From NCBI GenBank assembly GCA_013399115.1, contig VXAA01001151.1:926468-990467 (forward strand): DNA of 64,000 nt. The letters run 5' to 3'. Under the pieces are notes generated by a model. That model did not search any database. It saw nothing but the letters and a program-made list of their open reading frames with translations, and was not told where the DNA came from. This document shows, piece by piece, positions 51,201-63,366 of the stretch. Made by a program: the position numbers and the translations under genes. The stretch comes from Anseranas semipalmata. Its lineage: Eukaryota > Chordata > Aves > Anseriformes > Anseranatidae. How positions within the stretch are numbered: position 1 is the first letter of the stretch; each line of letters starts with the position of its first letter.

Positions 51201-54200
51201 AGCAAGAATCTTTTTATTTATTTATTTGGAGTTAAATCCCACAGTTGTAGGCAAACTCTCAAGGGAACTAATTGCACTTTTAAATGAGTACACTCATTTA
51301 AAATATATATATTTGGATATTAACAGGAACAATTAATTAACCTCATACTGCTGTTGTTCTTATTTACTTCGCACAAAAACCCAAATCTTCCCTTTCATAA
51401 TATTTTGCTTACTAGGTCAATAAAGTAGCATAAAAGAAAAAATATCAAGCATTATTTTGTTTCAGTACAGGAATCTTCAGTCTATCCATTGTGCTTACTT
51501 TGGCATTCTCTCTATGAATTCCATTTTTTTTTTTAAATGAAAAATACAAATCAGACATTAAATTGTTGGTCATTGTTTTAGAATATAACTGCATATTCAA
51601 CAGTGTTTTGACTTCACACTACAAAGGTCTTGATATTGTTGCTTTCTTTAGTATCAAATGAACATTATCGTTATTCTTTAAAAGGAGGCAATTATTGATT
51701 TCCAATTTAGTACTGGAATTAAGAGAAAATACTGATACACAATGAGTTCTTGAAAGGATGTAGAGACAATGGCAACCTCCTCCCTCTGAATCTCTCCAAA
51801 CATCAATATTTTGTATTATTCTAAACCTGATGGAGAAATGGTACTAAATTTGTTCCAGAACAAGCACTTTTTATTAGAAAACAATCTACAAAGCTCCACA
51901 TTGTTTCTACGAAAAATAAAGAATTTCTGAGTCCTTCCTGGCTGTAGTATCTATTGATAGTATTTTAATAGTTTTTAAAATACACAAAAGTAGCCAAAGC
52001 TTTTCTTCTTTTCTCAGTAAAAGAATATCAAATAAAGTAAAGATAAAAATAGATCCATATTCTTATTTCCAAATGTCGCTCTGACCCATTCACTAATCCT
52101 GAAAGCTTTTGTTCCACACAGAAGAAAGATTTTAAAGCCTCTGATATTAACCTTACAAGTCAAACTCCACCATAGATACTTCAGATTAAGGTGCAGTGTT
52201 CACCTCACAGCTGCTCTGACTACATTTGTGAACTCCACACCATCATCTGTTACAGAAACAAGCCATCTAAAATGAAATCTCACAGCTTAAATCATCATGA
52301 TTGCACTTTGAGAGGAAAAGGCAGACAAAAGAAAATCAAGCAAAATTTCAGAGAGCTCTGTCAAACCTGATAATACATTTAGGCTGTCTCACACAGAATA
52401 AATCCAACTGGACAGATATGAATGAAAATATATGTATTTTTTCCTTTAAATGTAACTGAAAAACAGTATAAATCATGGTAGCATTTCATTAGAGACTCTG
52501 ATAACTAAACGATCATTTAACCCAAGATATACCTCTGAAGTGCATATATTTGTCTACAATTGCATAAACTATATGCGAGGTATTTGAAATTTATATCACC
52601 ACATCGGCTCAGGACATACTTAAATAAAGATACATGCAGCAGGATGTCACCTTGCAGAAGTTCTAAGTTCTGAAACATTTAAAAAAAATCTAGCTTCCAA
52701 ATACTAAAAAAAAAAGCTACACCTCAAGACAGTTAGGTAATATCAATCACACCACTAGTCTAGCACGCTGTTAGATTTGAGAGCCTGCTATACAGTATTT
52801 TAATAGGAATCCAGGGGAAAAAAAAAGGCAGAATAAGTAACTAGGTTCTACATTTATTGAAAGAAGCTGAAGTATATAACCTATAGTCGTGTCTCCTTCT
52901 CAAAATGGAATATGAAAAGAATAATATAGAATCTTTTGATTTATAGCATATGTCCTTAAACTCTTATATTCCAATTTAATATAACACAAAGGCAATCTTT
53001 AACGGCCATTTCCTCTATAGGCATCTCAGTTCATTTGCAATGTAACAGCTTTGCAAACCACATACTAGCTTGACGTAAGTTGTATTATTATTCATAATTA
53101 TCTTTAATTTTCCCCTGACTGTAAAATCCTAAGCTACTTAAAAACTAGTCTTGTTATGCAATCAAGGAAATGCTGTATGTTCTAGAAACCAAAACATATA
53201 CTTTTAAAAAAGTCCTTTGCTAATATGAACTAATCTGTTTATAATCGAATCTTATTCTGTTAAGATGTCCTGTTTGATATCTTTAGAACACACATGTAGT
53301 TTAGATACATGTATCAGTGATGTGAGTAGGTTTTCCAACAGTTTAAATAACACAGCAATCAGCATCTGAACATTTAAATTACAAAAAAATAAAACTGATC
53401 ACCCACGGGCAGGTAATTAATCTTCAACTTCCCCTCTGTTGTTCAACAATTAACAGATTAATATGGATCATATTCCTCAAGAATATCCTGATGACAGCTT
53501 CCTGTATTTGCCAGAGGCAAGTACACATTTTTAACCTTCTCCCTCCCCCACTGTTATCATAGAACGATAATTAGCTCCTGATTCATTCCGTTGCTGCCGT
53601 GCAGGGCATTCCCACATGCTTCATATACTAGCACCGCTCCCCAGTGCCCCTCTGATCCCACATACCAGACACATAGGGAGTTATGGGTTTCCAGAGCAGG
53701 GAGCTACATGTCTTTAGTACCTCCCTGTCCTCAACTGTTTGCAGCCCATGTCAAATGAAGGGGCATAGAAACACGTGCCCTTCACATGACGTGCGATTAT
53801 CAGAGGCTGAGACATTTTCACTGACACCGTGGCTGTGTCCATGATTGCTCTCTTTTATACTGTCTGAACTTCAGTTCATAGGCTGCTACTGACTGCATTT
53901 GCAGGACACGAGTGTGAAGAGACGCTGTAATCTGATCATCTGAAGGTGTTAGGCTTGAAAAGTCAGAATAAGCCAGAATCTTGAGTTATCAGAGTAATTC
54001 CCTAAACAGCTGATGTAGTTGATCACTGACACTACAGACTCCCAGTACAACCAGACAGTTAATGAAAAAGCTGCTGTATTCTAAGCTACCTGTAAGCAAG
54101 CAGATGAGGACAGTCCCCCCAGCATTCCTCAACACAGCACATTACAGCAATGTAATTCCAAGGCAGCTAAGGCCCAGACAGGGAGAAGAAATGTATTCTC

Positions 54201-54402
54201 TCTCGTATTGATTTAAGCATTTAGTACCAGAAATGGGGGAAAAAAGCTGCTGTAAGGCATTGTGAATTTCTAAGGGATAAGATCTATTAATTACAGAAGT
54301 TGATATAATTCAAAGCAAGTTATTTTGTGTACATCATCCACCCAAAGTGTTTTCTTTATCCATGGACTTCCAGCTAATGTACATCTACTTGTAACAGAAA
54401 TG

Positions 54403-54540
54403 AAATAGATGTATTTTATACATACAAATATACTGAAATACACACACACAAGATGTATGCACATGCACATATGTATGAGTACATATACACACGTGCATAC
54501 CCACATGTATGCTATGTATATGTACATATATGCCTGTAGG
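54403..54540. repeat. Alternating purine/pyrimidine ACAT-rich block
   Basis: Imperfect ACATAT, CACACA and GTATGT units over about 140 bases. They produce open frames rich in Tyr, Ile, Cys and His that are not genes. Confidence 0.85.
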
Positions 54541-54770
54541 TGTACAACCAGTAGAACTGCGAGTAATGTTAAATAAACAGAGAAACCCACACTGGAGCTG
54601 GGAGAACATTCAAATGAAAAAACTGTCTGGGACTCCCAAAGGCTTTAAGAAGTTTTATTCAAACCCATTCCACTCCTATCTTCTCACTAGACATTGCAGT
54701 CAGAAGTAACATCCCATCATCAATCACTTCAAAGATAGCAGACAGATAAAACAATTCTGCCTTGGATACA

Positions 54771-54857
54771 GAATCATCACAGAATCATAGAATGGTTCGG
54801 GTTGGAAGGGACCTTAAAGATCATCTAATTCCAACCCCCCTGCCATAGGCAGGGACA
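54771..54857 (-). mobile_element. CR1 LINE, extreme 3' end only
   Basis: CACAGAATCATAGAATGGTT, then GGGTTGGAAGGGACCTTAAA, then CCAACCCCCCTGCC is the reverse complement of a CR1 3' end. The insertion is 5'-truncated to less than 90 bases and lies in the same orientation as ATRNL1. Confidence 0.93.
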
Positions 54858-55920
54858 ATGCACAGAAGTATGGAAGCTGCATGGAAGCAGCACCAAAAGC
54901 CTGAACTTTTCTGTGCAGCCAAAGAAAATGCCCTTCACAGCATGCTGCACACTCCCACAGGTATCCTCTCAGCCACAGACTGCCATTATGGCAATATGAT
55001 AACCAGATTTAAAAACAGGAAACATATTTAAATCATTGGAGGAAACTTTGCTGTGCCTGTTGTATTTTTAATACCTTTCCTAGATGTGGTAGGGAGAAGC
55101 ATCTATTTCAATGGTGTTAAAACATTGTTACAAATTCCTGAAGACAGGGTTCACCACAAACTTCTAGAGATTTTTGATCTGCAAAATTAATGACAATGGT
55201 ATTTTCAGGCAGGTGAGTTTATTCTGCTTCTCCTTTTTAAATCTAGCACTATAACGTTAATAGTAATGTCCACATCACTCTGACTACAACCTAAAAGAAG
55301 GAAATGCATTTCACATACAGTAAGAGTAACTGTAGTGGCAATTAAAAGCAATGTTTTCATGTAGGGGATGATGGAATCCTCCCATAGCCACAACTTCAAT
55401 AAGTGTTCCTCATGAGAACAAAAAGAAAATGGTCTTTTATTTTTGCTTTTTTGTTTTTGCCTTGTTTTGGTTTTGGAGGGGCAGGGAGGGTGTTCACCAC
55501 CTAAAATCCTAAGAGCAGTTTTACTTATACTGATATGAAAGCCAGGATTTTTTTCTGTGTTACAGTGAAAATTATTTTGTCTTGTTTTGACTCCTGTTCT
55601 CACAGTGTTGAAAAGGGCTAGGATTTCCCAAATCAGCATTCCAGCCATTCTCTCAAGTCATCTCTTGAAAGCCATTTTTACACAGCAACCTGAAACAGTT
55701 AAGTCAGGTAAGGATAAACACTTGGGAACTGCTGTGTCATTAGGTTTAAACATGAGTTTTCTTTAATATCCTACACATCACTGATATCAATCTTTAGTAC
55801 CGCACTTCAAGCCCTTATGATGGCACATACTTTCCTCTGTCTCTGTGGACAAATCATTAAAACAGATTGCTCATAGCAAATTTAATTCACATGAACATCA
55901 ATTGCAGTTACTCAAGTTAC

Positions 55921-56102
55921 CTGAAGCGTATACTTCTGTATTTCATCCAGAACAAATTCCACTTCTTTTGAGGTTGTTAATGAGGCAAGATTCCCACTTA
56001 AATTGTAGCAGTACAGTTTGGCATTGTCATAGCTTTCACGACTAGAATTTATGCGGAGGCAGGCATCTCCAATGTGACTCCATCCTTCCCCACACAGATG
56101 AG
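55921..56102 (-). CDS. ATRNL1: ATRNL1 internal exon: first half of C-type lectin domain
   Basis: The acceptor is TATACTAG|CT and the donor CTTCAG|GTAACT; length 182 nt, entering in phase 1 and leaving in phase 0. Translation runs from HLCGEGWSHIGDACLRINSS through YDNAKLYCYNLSGNLASL to EVEFVLDEIQKYTLQ. This is the N-terminal half of a C-type lectin fold: the WxxxxxxCL start, the helix with YDNAKLYC, then the LASLTT strand and second helix FVLDEI. NSS and NLS are potential N-glycosylation sites. An open frame continues past the donor into the intron, so the exon end is set by the GTAACT donor and by the phase match to the next exon. The intron to the previous exon is only 1.3 kb. Confidence 0.95.
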
Positions 56103-57397
56103 CTAGTATAAAAAGCATATGGTTAAAGCTGATTTGAAAAAAATTTACAAAAATCTAAGTATGAATATTATCTTGTTGAGATTGTAGTTCAAAATATATC
56201 CCAATACCCAGTTTCCATTTTCAAGTCAAATAGAAAAAAAAAATCTAAAACACCAAGTAATACTATATCGAATGTTTTCATTATAGTAATAGTGCATTTT
56301 TATGAAAATAAACTTTTAATAACTTATTGAAATATTTATAAGGTATATGCTAACTTTCAGCATAATAATATTGTTATTATGCTATTTCTCTGTACTCAGA
56401 TTTGAGCACAATTACACATTAAAGATAAGATTATGTATACAATTAATAGCACTGTAACAATCAGTTTACTTAATTTTTATCTAAATTTCAAAAATCGGAA
56501 AACAACTGTCCTGGAATTAAGATATCGAAATTGTATCCTATTTTGCTTTAGCCTAAATGAATGATAGGAAATTCTGATAATATCTTAGGAAGTATTTCCT
56601 CTTCAGCATATTTCAGCATTACTCAAATGCAGGTAACTATCAAAATATAAGTAAATAATTCAGAGCAATTCTTATAGTTCATCTTTATATAGAACTCAGA
56701 AAGGCAGTTTAAAACTGCATATAATAAATTGATTAAAATTAAAGAATAATTTCTGTGAAAAAATGGTGTTCACTAACTTCAGCTGGACATAAAGATCAAA
56801 TGGGAAAGGTTCCAATATCTAACTGCATACATGTAGTTTTGAATATGAATTACAGAATAAATATTATTCAGAATGTTAACATTCACCTTGTGAGAATATC
56901 TTACATTAGCATTTCAATATTCACTGCTACCATAGTATTACCAACATTAGACAATCAAGAAACCAGATCTTAGGCCATATCTGCACAGCAAAATTGAAGT
57001 ATAATTAAAGTATAATTTATAAAGTAAAACTCCAGCCAGCAGAAGCAACAGTGTCAGTGGATATGTAACAGTAAAGGACTCAGTATGGCAATTCAGCTCT
57101 GCACTCGATGATCCCCAGAGGCTAGAGCTCATCACAAGTTTGTGCAGAGGTACCCTGCCATTATTCATTCACTAATATTATTTCTCCTAACAAGATTAAA
57201 GGTAGCATAGATATACCAATCAGTACGATGCAATTACATGTGTTCACCTTGCACAGGTGCACTCAGGAGGGGAGAGACAGCATGAGTAAAACAAATCTAG
57301 GCCTACTCATCGACCAAATATTCTTTGGCAATAATGGAGAAGATTTACCCAGTTTTGACAACTACAAAAAGCAGCATCCCTGCTCCCCAGCCCTTAC
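56103..57397 (-). other. ATRNL1 intron, 1.3 kb
   Basis: Short AT-rich intron between the PSI exon and the first lectin exon. It holds a small AT hairpin at 56359-56383 and nothing else I can identify. Confidence 0.8.
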
Positions 57398-57530
57398 CAG
57401 GTAAGGCCTGGCACTCCTGCTGCCGCTGGTCCCACTGGCAGTTCAGGTGCAGCGAGCAGCTTTTGCAGCTGGTCAGTTTATTGCAGATCTGTTCATTTCT
57501 CACATGGCATTTGGTGTAGTTTTTAACTGA
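57398..57530 (-). CDS. ATRNL1: ATRNL1 internal exon: PSI-type cysteine-rich module before the lectin domain
   Basis: The exon starts after a GTTTTTGTAG acceptor and ends at CCTG|GTAAGG. It is 133 nt, phase 0 at entry, leaving one base. It reads [18 protein letters not shown]... and ends ...QQECQALP, with six cysteines in about 40 residues, the spacing of a plexin-semaphorin-integrin (PSI) module. NYT is a potential N-glycosylation site. The leftover G joins CT of the next exon to give alanine (ALP-A-HLCGEG). It is the 5'-most exon of the gene in the window; the preceding exon, which should carry the rest of an earlier PSI module, was not found up to base 64000. SVKNYTKC is the stretch that most clearly points to ATRNL1. 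Confidence 0.93.
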
Positions 57531-58542
57531 CTACAAAAACAAAACAGACACAACAACATATTATATGTCAAACTGTCAACAAACCGAAAGTCAAAACTGC
57601 AATACGCAGCAGGTGGATTCCTCCCAGAAAATCACAGCCATCTAAAGGCTAGGTCTAATTTCAGCTCTTTGCCTAGGCTCACTTGTCAGCTGGTGGAGAG
57701 CAAGAAAGGTAGCTCTAGAGCACAAATCACCCCAACTGTCCTACATAACTGACTTCAATGGGTCAAACAGCACTTTGAAAATGCCACTTCTCTGTATAGA
57801 GCACAGGAAGAGCTTAAATACCTCAGATAAATCTCTGTTTCTGAGATAGTTCAGGGATATGCTCTCACTAAATTACTTCATTCTCAAGTTATCTGCAGGT
57901 TAAGCAAGCAAAACAATCAAAGAGATTGTAAAAAATGGAGCAAGATGCTCCAGGTGTAAAATAACTACACTTCACTGACGGAAGACGCAAGAAGACACTG
58001 TACATTACCTTATCAAGTGAAATAATGAAAATAGGAGCTGTAGGTGATCACAGATGATCAAAAGAAACTATTTCAGGATTTGTCAAAAATCATTGATATT
58101 TTACAGTTTTAAATATTATTTTACAGTTTAATTGCAAATCTGTATGTAACATAGCTAGCATAAAATTTACAGGATGTACAGGAAACCATTTTGCCAAGCA
58201 GTGACATTAAAATCAGGAGTAGCATGATTCCTCTGGTACTTTAGGATACAAAAAAGAGGAGTAAACACTGAAGGAAATCTTTACCTAGCTGTTGTGTTTT
58301 TTTTGTTTTTTTTTTTTTGTCCTCCTGAAAACTGAAGTATTCCTTTCTAAATAAGGTATTTTGAATAAAAATATTTGCTTTTTCCTACATACTTTTAAAC
58401 TGAGACATAATACTGATAACTTATTTAATAAACTTCCCAAGATCTTCAGTCAACTCATCAGTTTATCTGTAAGGCTGTCTGAACTAACTTGATTTCAGGA
58501 TAATTAAAAACAAGTCCTAATTCAAGACAACTATATACTTAC

Positions 58543-58912
58543 AGAACCAGACTGCTTGAAGTTGGAAGGGACCTCTGGAGGTCACCTGGACCAACTCCCC
58601 TGCTCAAACAGGGCCACCAAGAGCCACTAGCCCAGGACCACGTCCAAAGACTTTTAAGGATGGAGACTCCACAAGTTCCCTGGGCAACCCGTGCCAGGGC
58701 TCTGTCACCACACAGTAAAAAAGCCGTGTTCAGATGGAACCTCTTGTGGTTCCGTTTGTGCCCACTGCCTCTTGTCCTGGCACTGAAAAGAGCCTGGCTC
58801 CATCCTCTTTGCATCCTCCCTTCAGACAAGATCTCCCCTCAGCCTTCTCTTCTCCAGGCTAAACAGCTCCAGCTCTCTCAGCCTTTCCTCATGTGAGAGA
58901 TGCTCCACTCCC
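58543..58912 (-). mobile_element. CR1 LINE 3' fragment
   Basis: The reverse complement of the CR1 3' end and ORF2 C-terminus: GTTGGAAGGGACCTCTGGAG at the 3' side, then TGCCTCTTGTCCTGGCACTG, and CTCTTCTCCAGGCTAAACAG and AGCCTTTCCTCATGTGAGAG at the 5' side. It is about 370 bases, 5'-truncated, in ATRNL1 orientation. The terminal short repeat has decayed to a single AGAACCAGA-like unit. Confidence 0.93.
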
Positions 58913-61900
58913 TTACTCACCACAATATGCAAACTCACATAAAAATACATTTCCATAATAGACATATAAACATAAGATAATTAAAAAAAAAAAAGCACCA
59001 AAAGTGGGCTTAGTTCATGGGAAGGAAAAAAAAAGTTACTACAGGCATGTCAAACAGCAAAGAAATATAAGTCATCTGAAACAGAAAACCATTATGTTGG
59101 GATAGCTTATTTTGGTAAAAGTCACACCTAAACAACCCGTCAACTGAAGTAACATCAAAATATATCCTAAAGACTTCAAAACATGTCCAGGCTTTCAGGT
59201 ACCCAGAAGTTTTACATAAATTTGCTCATTTGGTAAATGTCAGTCCACAATTGTAAGCAGTTACATATATATATTCTGCAATAGAAATGCAATTTGTCAA
59301 TTTAACTAATTTTTTAATTTTTTTTTTCAGATTTCAATTATTTAACTAGACGTATCCATCCCATATGATAAATCCAAATACCAGCAAAAAATACTTTATA
59401 AGTGTTTTCTGCCCTTAACAACAAGAGGTTCGTTCATGCTTATTGGCAAAAATGGATTGCACTTAGATGGCATATGTATGGTTCACATTACAATTTTCTT
59501 CGCTTTCTTTTCTAACAGTCTCCTGCAAAAAGATAAAGCACATCTAAAGGGGCAGTAAGACAGTAAGTTACACACTTCCTGCTATTGGAATGATGACGAC
59601 AGGGCAACAACCTGTCATAGCCAGGAGTAAAATAAATAAAAACTAAAAAAAGGTGGGTTTGTTTTTCTTGGCTTTGCTTTTGTTTAAGTCCTAAAATAAT
59701 GCAATTGTTAAAATGAATTTTCAATCTTACAAAGGACCAGCTTCATTACTGCTGAGGAACACTGCTGTTTAGGGACTTGTTTGGTACCTTTACTGGATGA
59801 GATGCCCATCAGTGAACAGAACATGAAAAGTACTCATTTTTCTGATCTATAAGAAAGGCTACTGTGAAGCAAAGAGAAGAAACAAAGAAGCTGTTGTAGG
59901 AGAAGACATCTACACCACATTAAGAAACAGAGCCAAAGATAATTCTGCAAAGTAATAGAATGTTTATCTAGATCTATAAATGCATACAGACAGTAAAGCA
60001 CACAAAACCTCTGGTCCAAACTCACGTGTAGTTTCACTCGGTCAATGACACATATTCACAAAACTGCCTGAGAGATGCCCTAAAATGAACTTCAAAGTAA
60101 GCAAGCACAAGTAAGCACCACCTGTTCATTTACAATTCCTAATATTCACTTTTAACACATTATGACATTGTCAAAATTCTTATGCATTCAGATTGTTTTG
60201 AAATTTATATATTCTTTAGTAACATTATAAACAGATTACAATTTTCCAACTAAACCAAGATATCTGTTCAATTACTTTCTAATCATGAAGCTTGTTGTGT
60301 GCTGGTTATTTAATGTTTAAAATAAAATTCAAAGTACTAGTGACTATTCTGTAATAATGTTCCCTGTTGTATTCCCTTATTCCCAACACTTATTTCCCTT
60401 AAATCCAATTTAAACATTGCTTGCCTGAAAATCTCATTAGTTCAATGTAGATGTGAATCCAATAGGTAATTCATATTAACACAATATTAAGGTCATAACT
60501 TAAGCTACCAAATCCAATGAAATTCAGAAATATGACAGCCCATCTGTTACTGAAGTTCTATATTGCTGTAGGATATTTATAATGTTTACACACCAAAGTA
60601 TCAGTAAATTGTTATATATAAAGTTTCCCATTTACATCTGATTTACTTAGATTTTTCAGTACTGATCTTGACATGGCGGTATACAGACAGACTTTTGAAC
60701 TGCAGTGATTTTCTGCATATCCACTCTAGAATGAAAATATTACAGTAGTTTATCTTAGAATTTCAGAAATTACTATTAAATGATGTATCTCTCTTTTCTC
60801 CTCCTGGATTTTGCAGGATAATAATATAATCTTGTCTAGTTTGCCTAGCCTTATTATAAATTGTCAAACAGATTTGCTACTATTTCTCTGAATCTACTGC
60901 CATATTTTACTAGTGGGTGCTCCTAAGTCTTAAATTTACCTTTTTTCTCTATTCATAATTCCTTCTACTACTTCATACAATATTTCCCCTTTGCTGTTCT
61001 TTAAATTCCTCATATGTAGGCAGATCACTATGATTATTATTTTTATTATTGGTACTAGTGTAGCAGTTATTAATGCAGGATTACAATTCTCTTTGAAGCA
61101 TCCTCTAGTACCCTCTATCCCTCAACAAGATGCTCTTTATCATCCCTTTCATGGGTTCCAAAACATTTAGTTTACATTGCCATGCTCAGACACAAAATAC
61201 TTTGAAATAACATAACAATTTAGTCTATATTTAGGCTACTTACAACGACTGAGGCTTTATTGTATTGTATATGTGGAGACTGACACACGACAAATTCAGA
61301 AACTGCTAGTTGAGATGCAGGTTGGTCACAGTTACAGAAGGAACACATCCCCCCTGTAGCCACAAGCAAAAATGCCATGCAGACTGGATGCAGGAGTACC
61401 TCAGCTATGTTTCTTCCCATCACAGTCTCCCCAAACAAGGAAAGCACATGCACTCCACCTGAAAAGACGCATCTCAGACTGTACTCCGACCAGAAAAGTG
61501 TTCATTCATGTGCTACTGCCTGGTGTTCTTGATCCCAATTGTTTGTGTTTTCAAGTTAGTCAGCCTTCCTTACATGTGCCGTTTGTTACAGTAAAAGAAC
61601 AGGTATTTTAACAAGCTTAACAATGTGAGGAATCAGAATAAGAGCTGAAATTTTATAAGGAAAGTCTTTCTTTACAAATTTTTCCAGGGACTTGTATGGT
61701 TTTGAAAGGAAAGCGTTTTCTTTCAAACAACAGTGAAAACATTTTTCATGTAAAGATTGGCATTGCATTTGCTGCATTTCAATTCTTCAAAAATACTTTC
61801 TGTAGGTAATAGGGAATAAGTTACTGTAATTGCAAACTTTTAGTGTGGACAGTTAAAATTCCTATAAACTGAAGGATTATAGCCAATATAATAGAAAACC

Positions 61901-63336
61901 AGTGCAGCATATTACCACAGCTATCTTATCTGCAGTGATTGCTTCAATTTTTACTGTAGTGGAGTACAGTAAAAGTAAGGACAGAAGAAAGCCATTTCTT
62001 CTTAATTCCTTAAGCTTGTCTTTCAGGACTGCTGTTTGGATCTGAAATGAAGTTTGGTGTGGAGACAGGAAAAGGGAAGAGTTATGCTGAGGATATAAAG
62101 AAGCAAAACAATTTGTTTTGATATGGAACTAGTGTAAGCATTTCCCATTGTTTCCCAAAGAAACAGGGTGAGAGAGGAGACAAAGAAACAGGTTGAAGAA
62201 AATGTTAAAAAAAAGGAATACAGAGAAAGAAAAACCATGCCTTCAAAATTCTTTGACAGTTTAAATATCAGAAATAAATCAACATATTGTCTGGTAACAA
62301 CCTACATGTATACTTTAATATTTTCAAGGTTTTTAGCCTATAAGCCTAGCAGCACTTAGGCTGATCACAAGTAAAAGTGTGCTTACCCAAACCATGCTCA
62401 CACTGCTCTTTCTCAAGCACATCGCTTAAAGAAGAGTGGCAAGCAGGAGGGATTCTAGCACTTTCAAGGCCTCAATGCAATCACAATTTTTGAGTGTGCC
62501 TGTATGTGTGTGAAAAGCACAACAGCAAAAATAAAACACCTTTATAGCCATGCTGACTTGCTATGTTACTGTCCTTATAAATGATTACTCTCTGCCAATT
62601 TATCACCTATTATTTTGCTCTATTTCTGAAGAGTACAAAAAAAAAAATTGATAAAGCACAATTTTTTACTCCAAAATTCAGGCTGTTTCCAGTCTTTTTC
62701 AGTATAGGAAGCTTTGCCTTTTGTTACAGCTGGCAAACACTCTCCAGTCTCTGCCCATTTTATTTGCTACAAGGTACAAAAAGATTTTGTTTTTCTGGGA
62801 TAGCTCCTCCCTGAGGAGCAGGCCAATTGTTTGCTTACTCTTCAATGTTACTACTTCAAGAAAATGACACCATGTAAAGATACAGCAACTCAAAAAGAAA
62901 TAATCTTTCCACCAAAGACCTATTTTGTTTTGTTTTTTAAAGAATTTGAAAGTAAAATTGTAAAATTAACAAGTTTTTTTTGAGAATATTTGCATTATAA
63001 AATATGAATATAATCTGTTTTCTGAACACAGTCAGCAAGTATCACTGCTTCAGGATGTAAGGCAAAGTTTTTTATATGCAGAGGTGTAAAGTGAATATAG
63101 TTTCATAAAAAAAAAATAAGTAGATCTACATCATCTTCTTCCTCTATCAAGAAATAGGCAAAACGTATCAGAATCGGCGAGGACCAGGAAGACGCTTAGG
63201 ATATTAGACAGTACAAGTGAAAAGTGTCGAAGTGCAAGATCAATGCAATGACCAGCGAACTACTGGTAAAAGTCAATACAATCTACTCCACAAAAATCAG
63301 ATATCCACTAACATCACAAGCAGGACACACAGCTTT

Positions 63337-63366
63337 CTTTTTTTTTCTTTTCTTTTTTTTTTTTTT
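63337..63366. repeat. T-rich homopolymer tract
   Basis: Runs of T broken only by single C. Confidence 0.95.

Larger units (their letters stand above)
44494..55920 (-). other. ATRNL1 intron, 11.4 kb, splitting the lectin domain
   Basis: No exon is supported. The intron contains a 10-G run (47432-47441), an AT hairpin (48231-48278), a GC-richer unexplained stretch (about 53560-53950), an alternating purine/pyrimidine block (54403-54540) and a short CR1 3' end (54771-54857). The stretch 45980-46480 is less AT-rich than its surroundings but carries no pattern I recognise. Confidence 0.75.

Noticed and set aside
54291..54609. Minus-strand open frames rich in Tyr, Ile, Cys and His
   Set aside because: They are produced by the ACAT-rich alternating repeat and not by a gene.
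55205..55648. 147-codon minus-strand open frame
   Set aside because: No domain or family resemblance, low-complexity Lys/Gln-rich middle from a TTTTTG repeat, and no splice borders in phase with ATRNL1. Treated as chance.
7211..57530. Assigning the gene to ATRN (attractin/mahogany)
   Set aside because: I first considered ATRN, but the lectin and PSI stretches recalled for ATRN (GFCGILSEPSTRG, CMWCSNMKQC) differ from those here, while those recalled for ATRNL1 agree almost residue for residue. The paralogue call still rests on memory and should be confirmed by a search.
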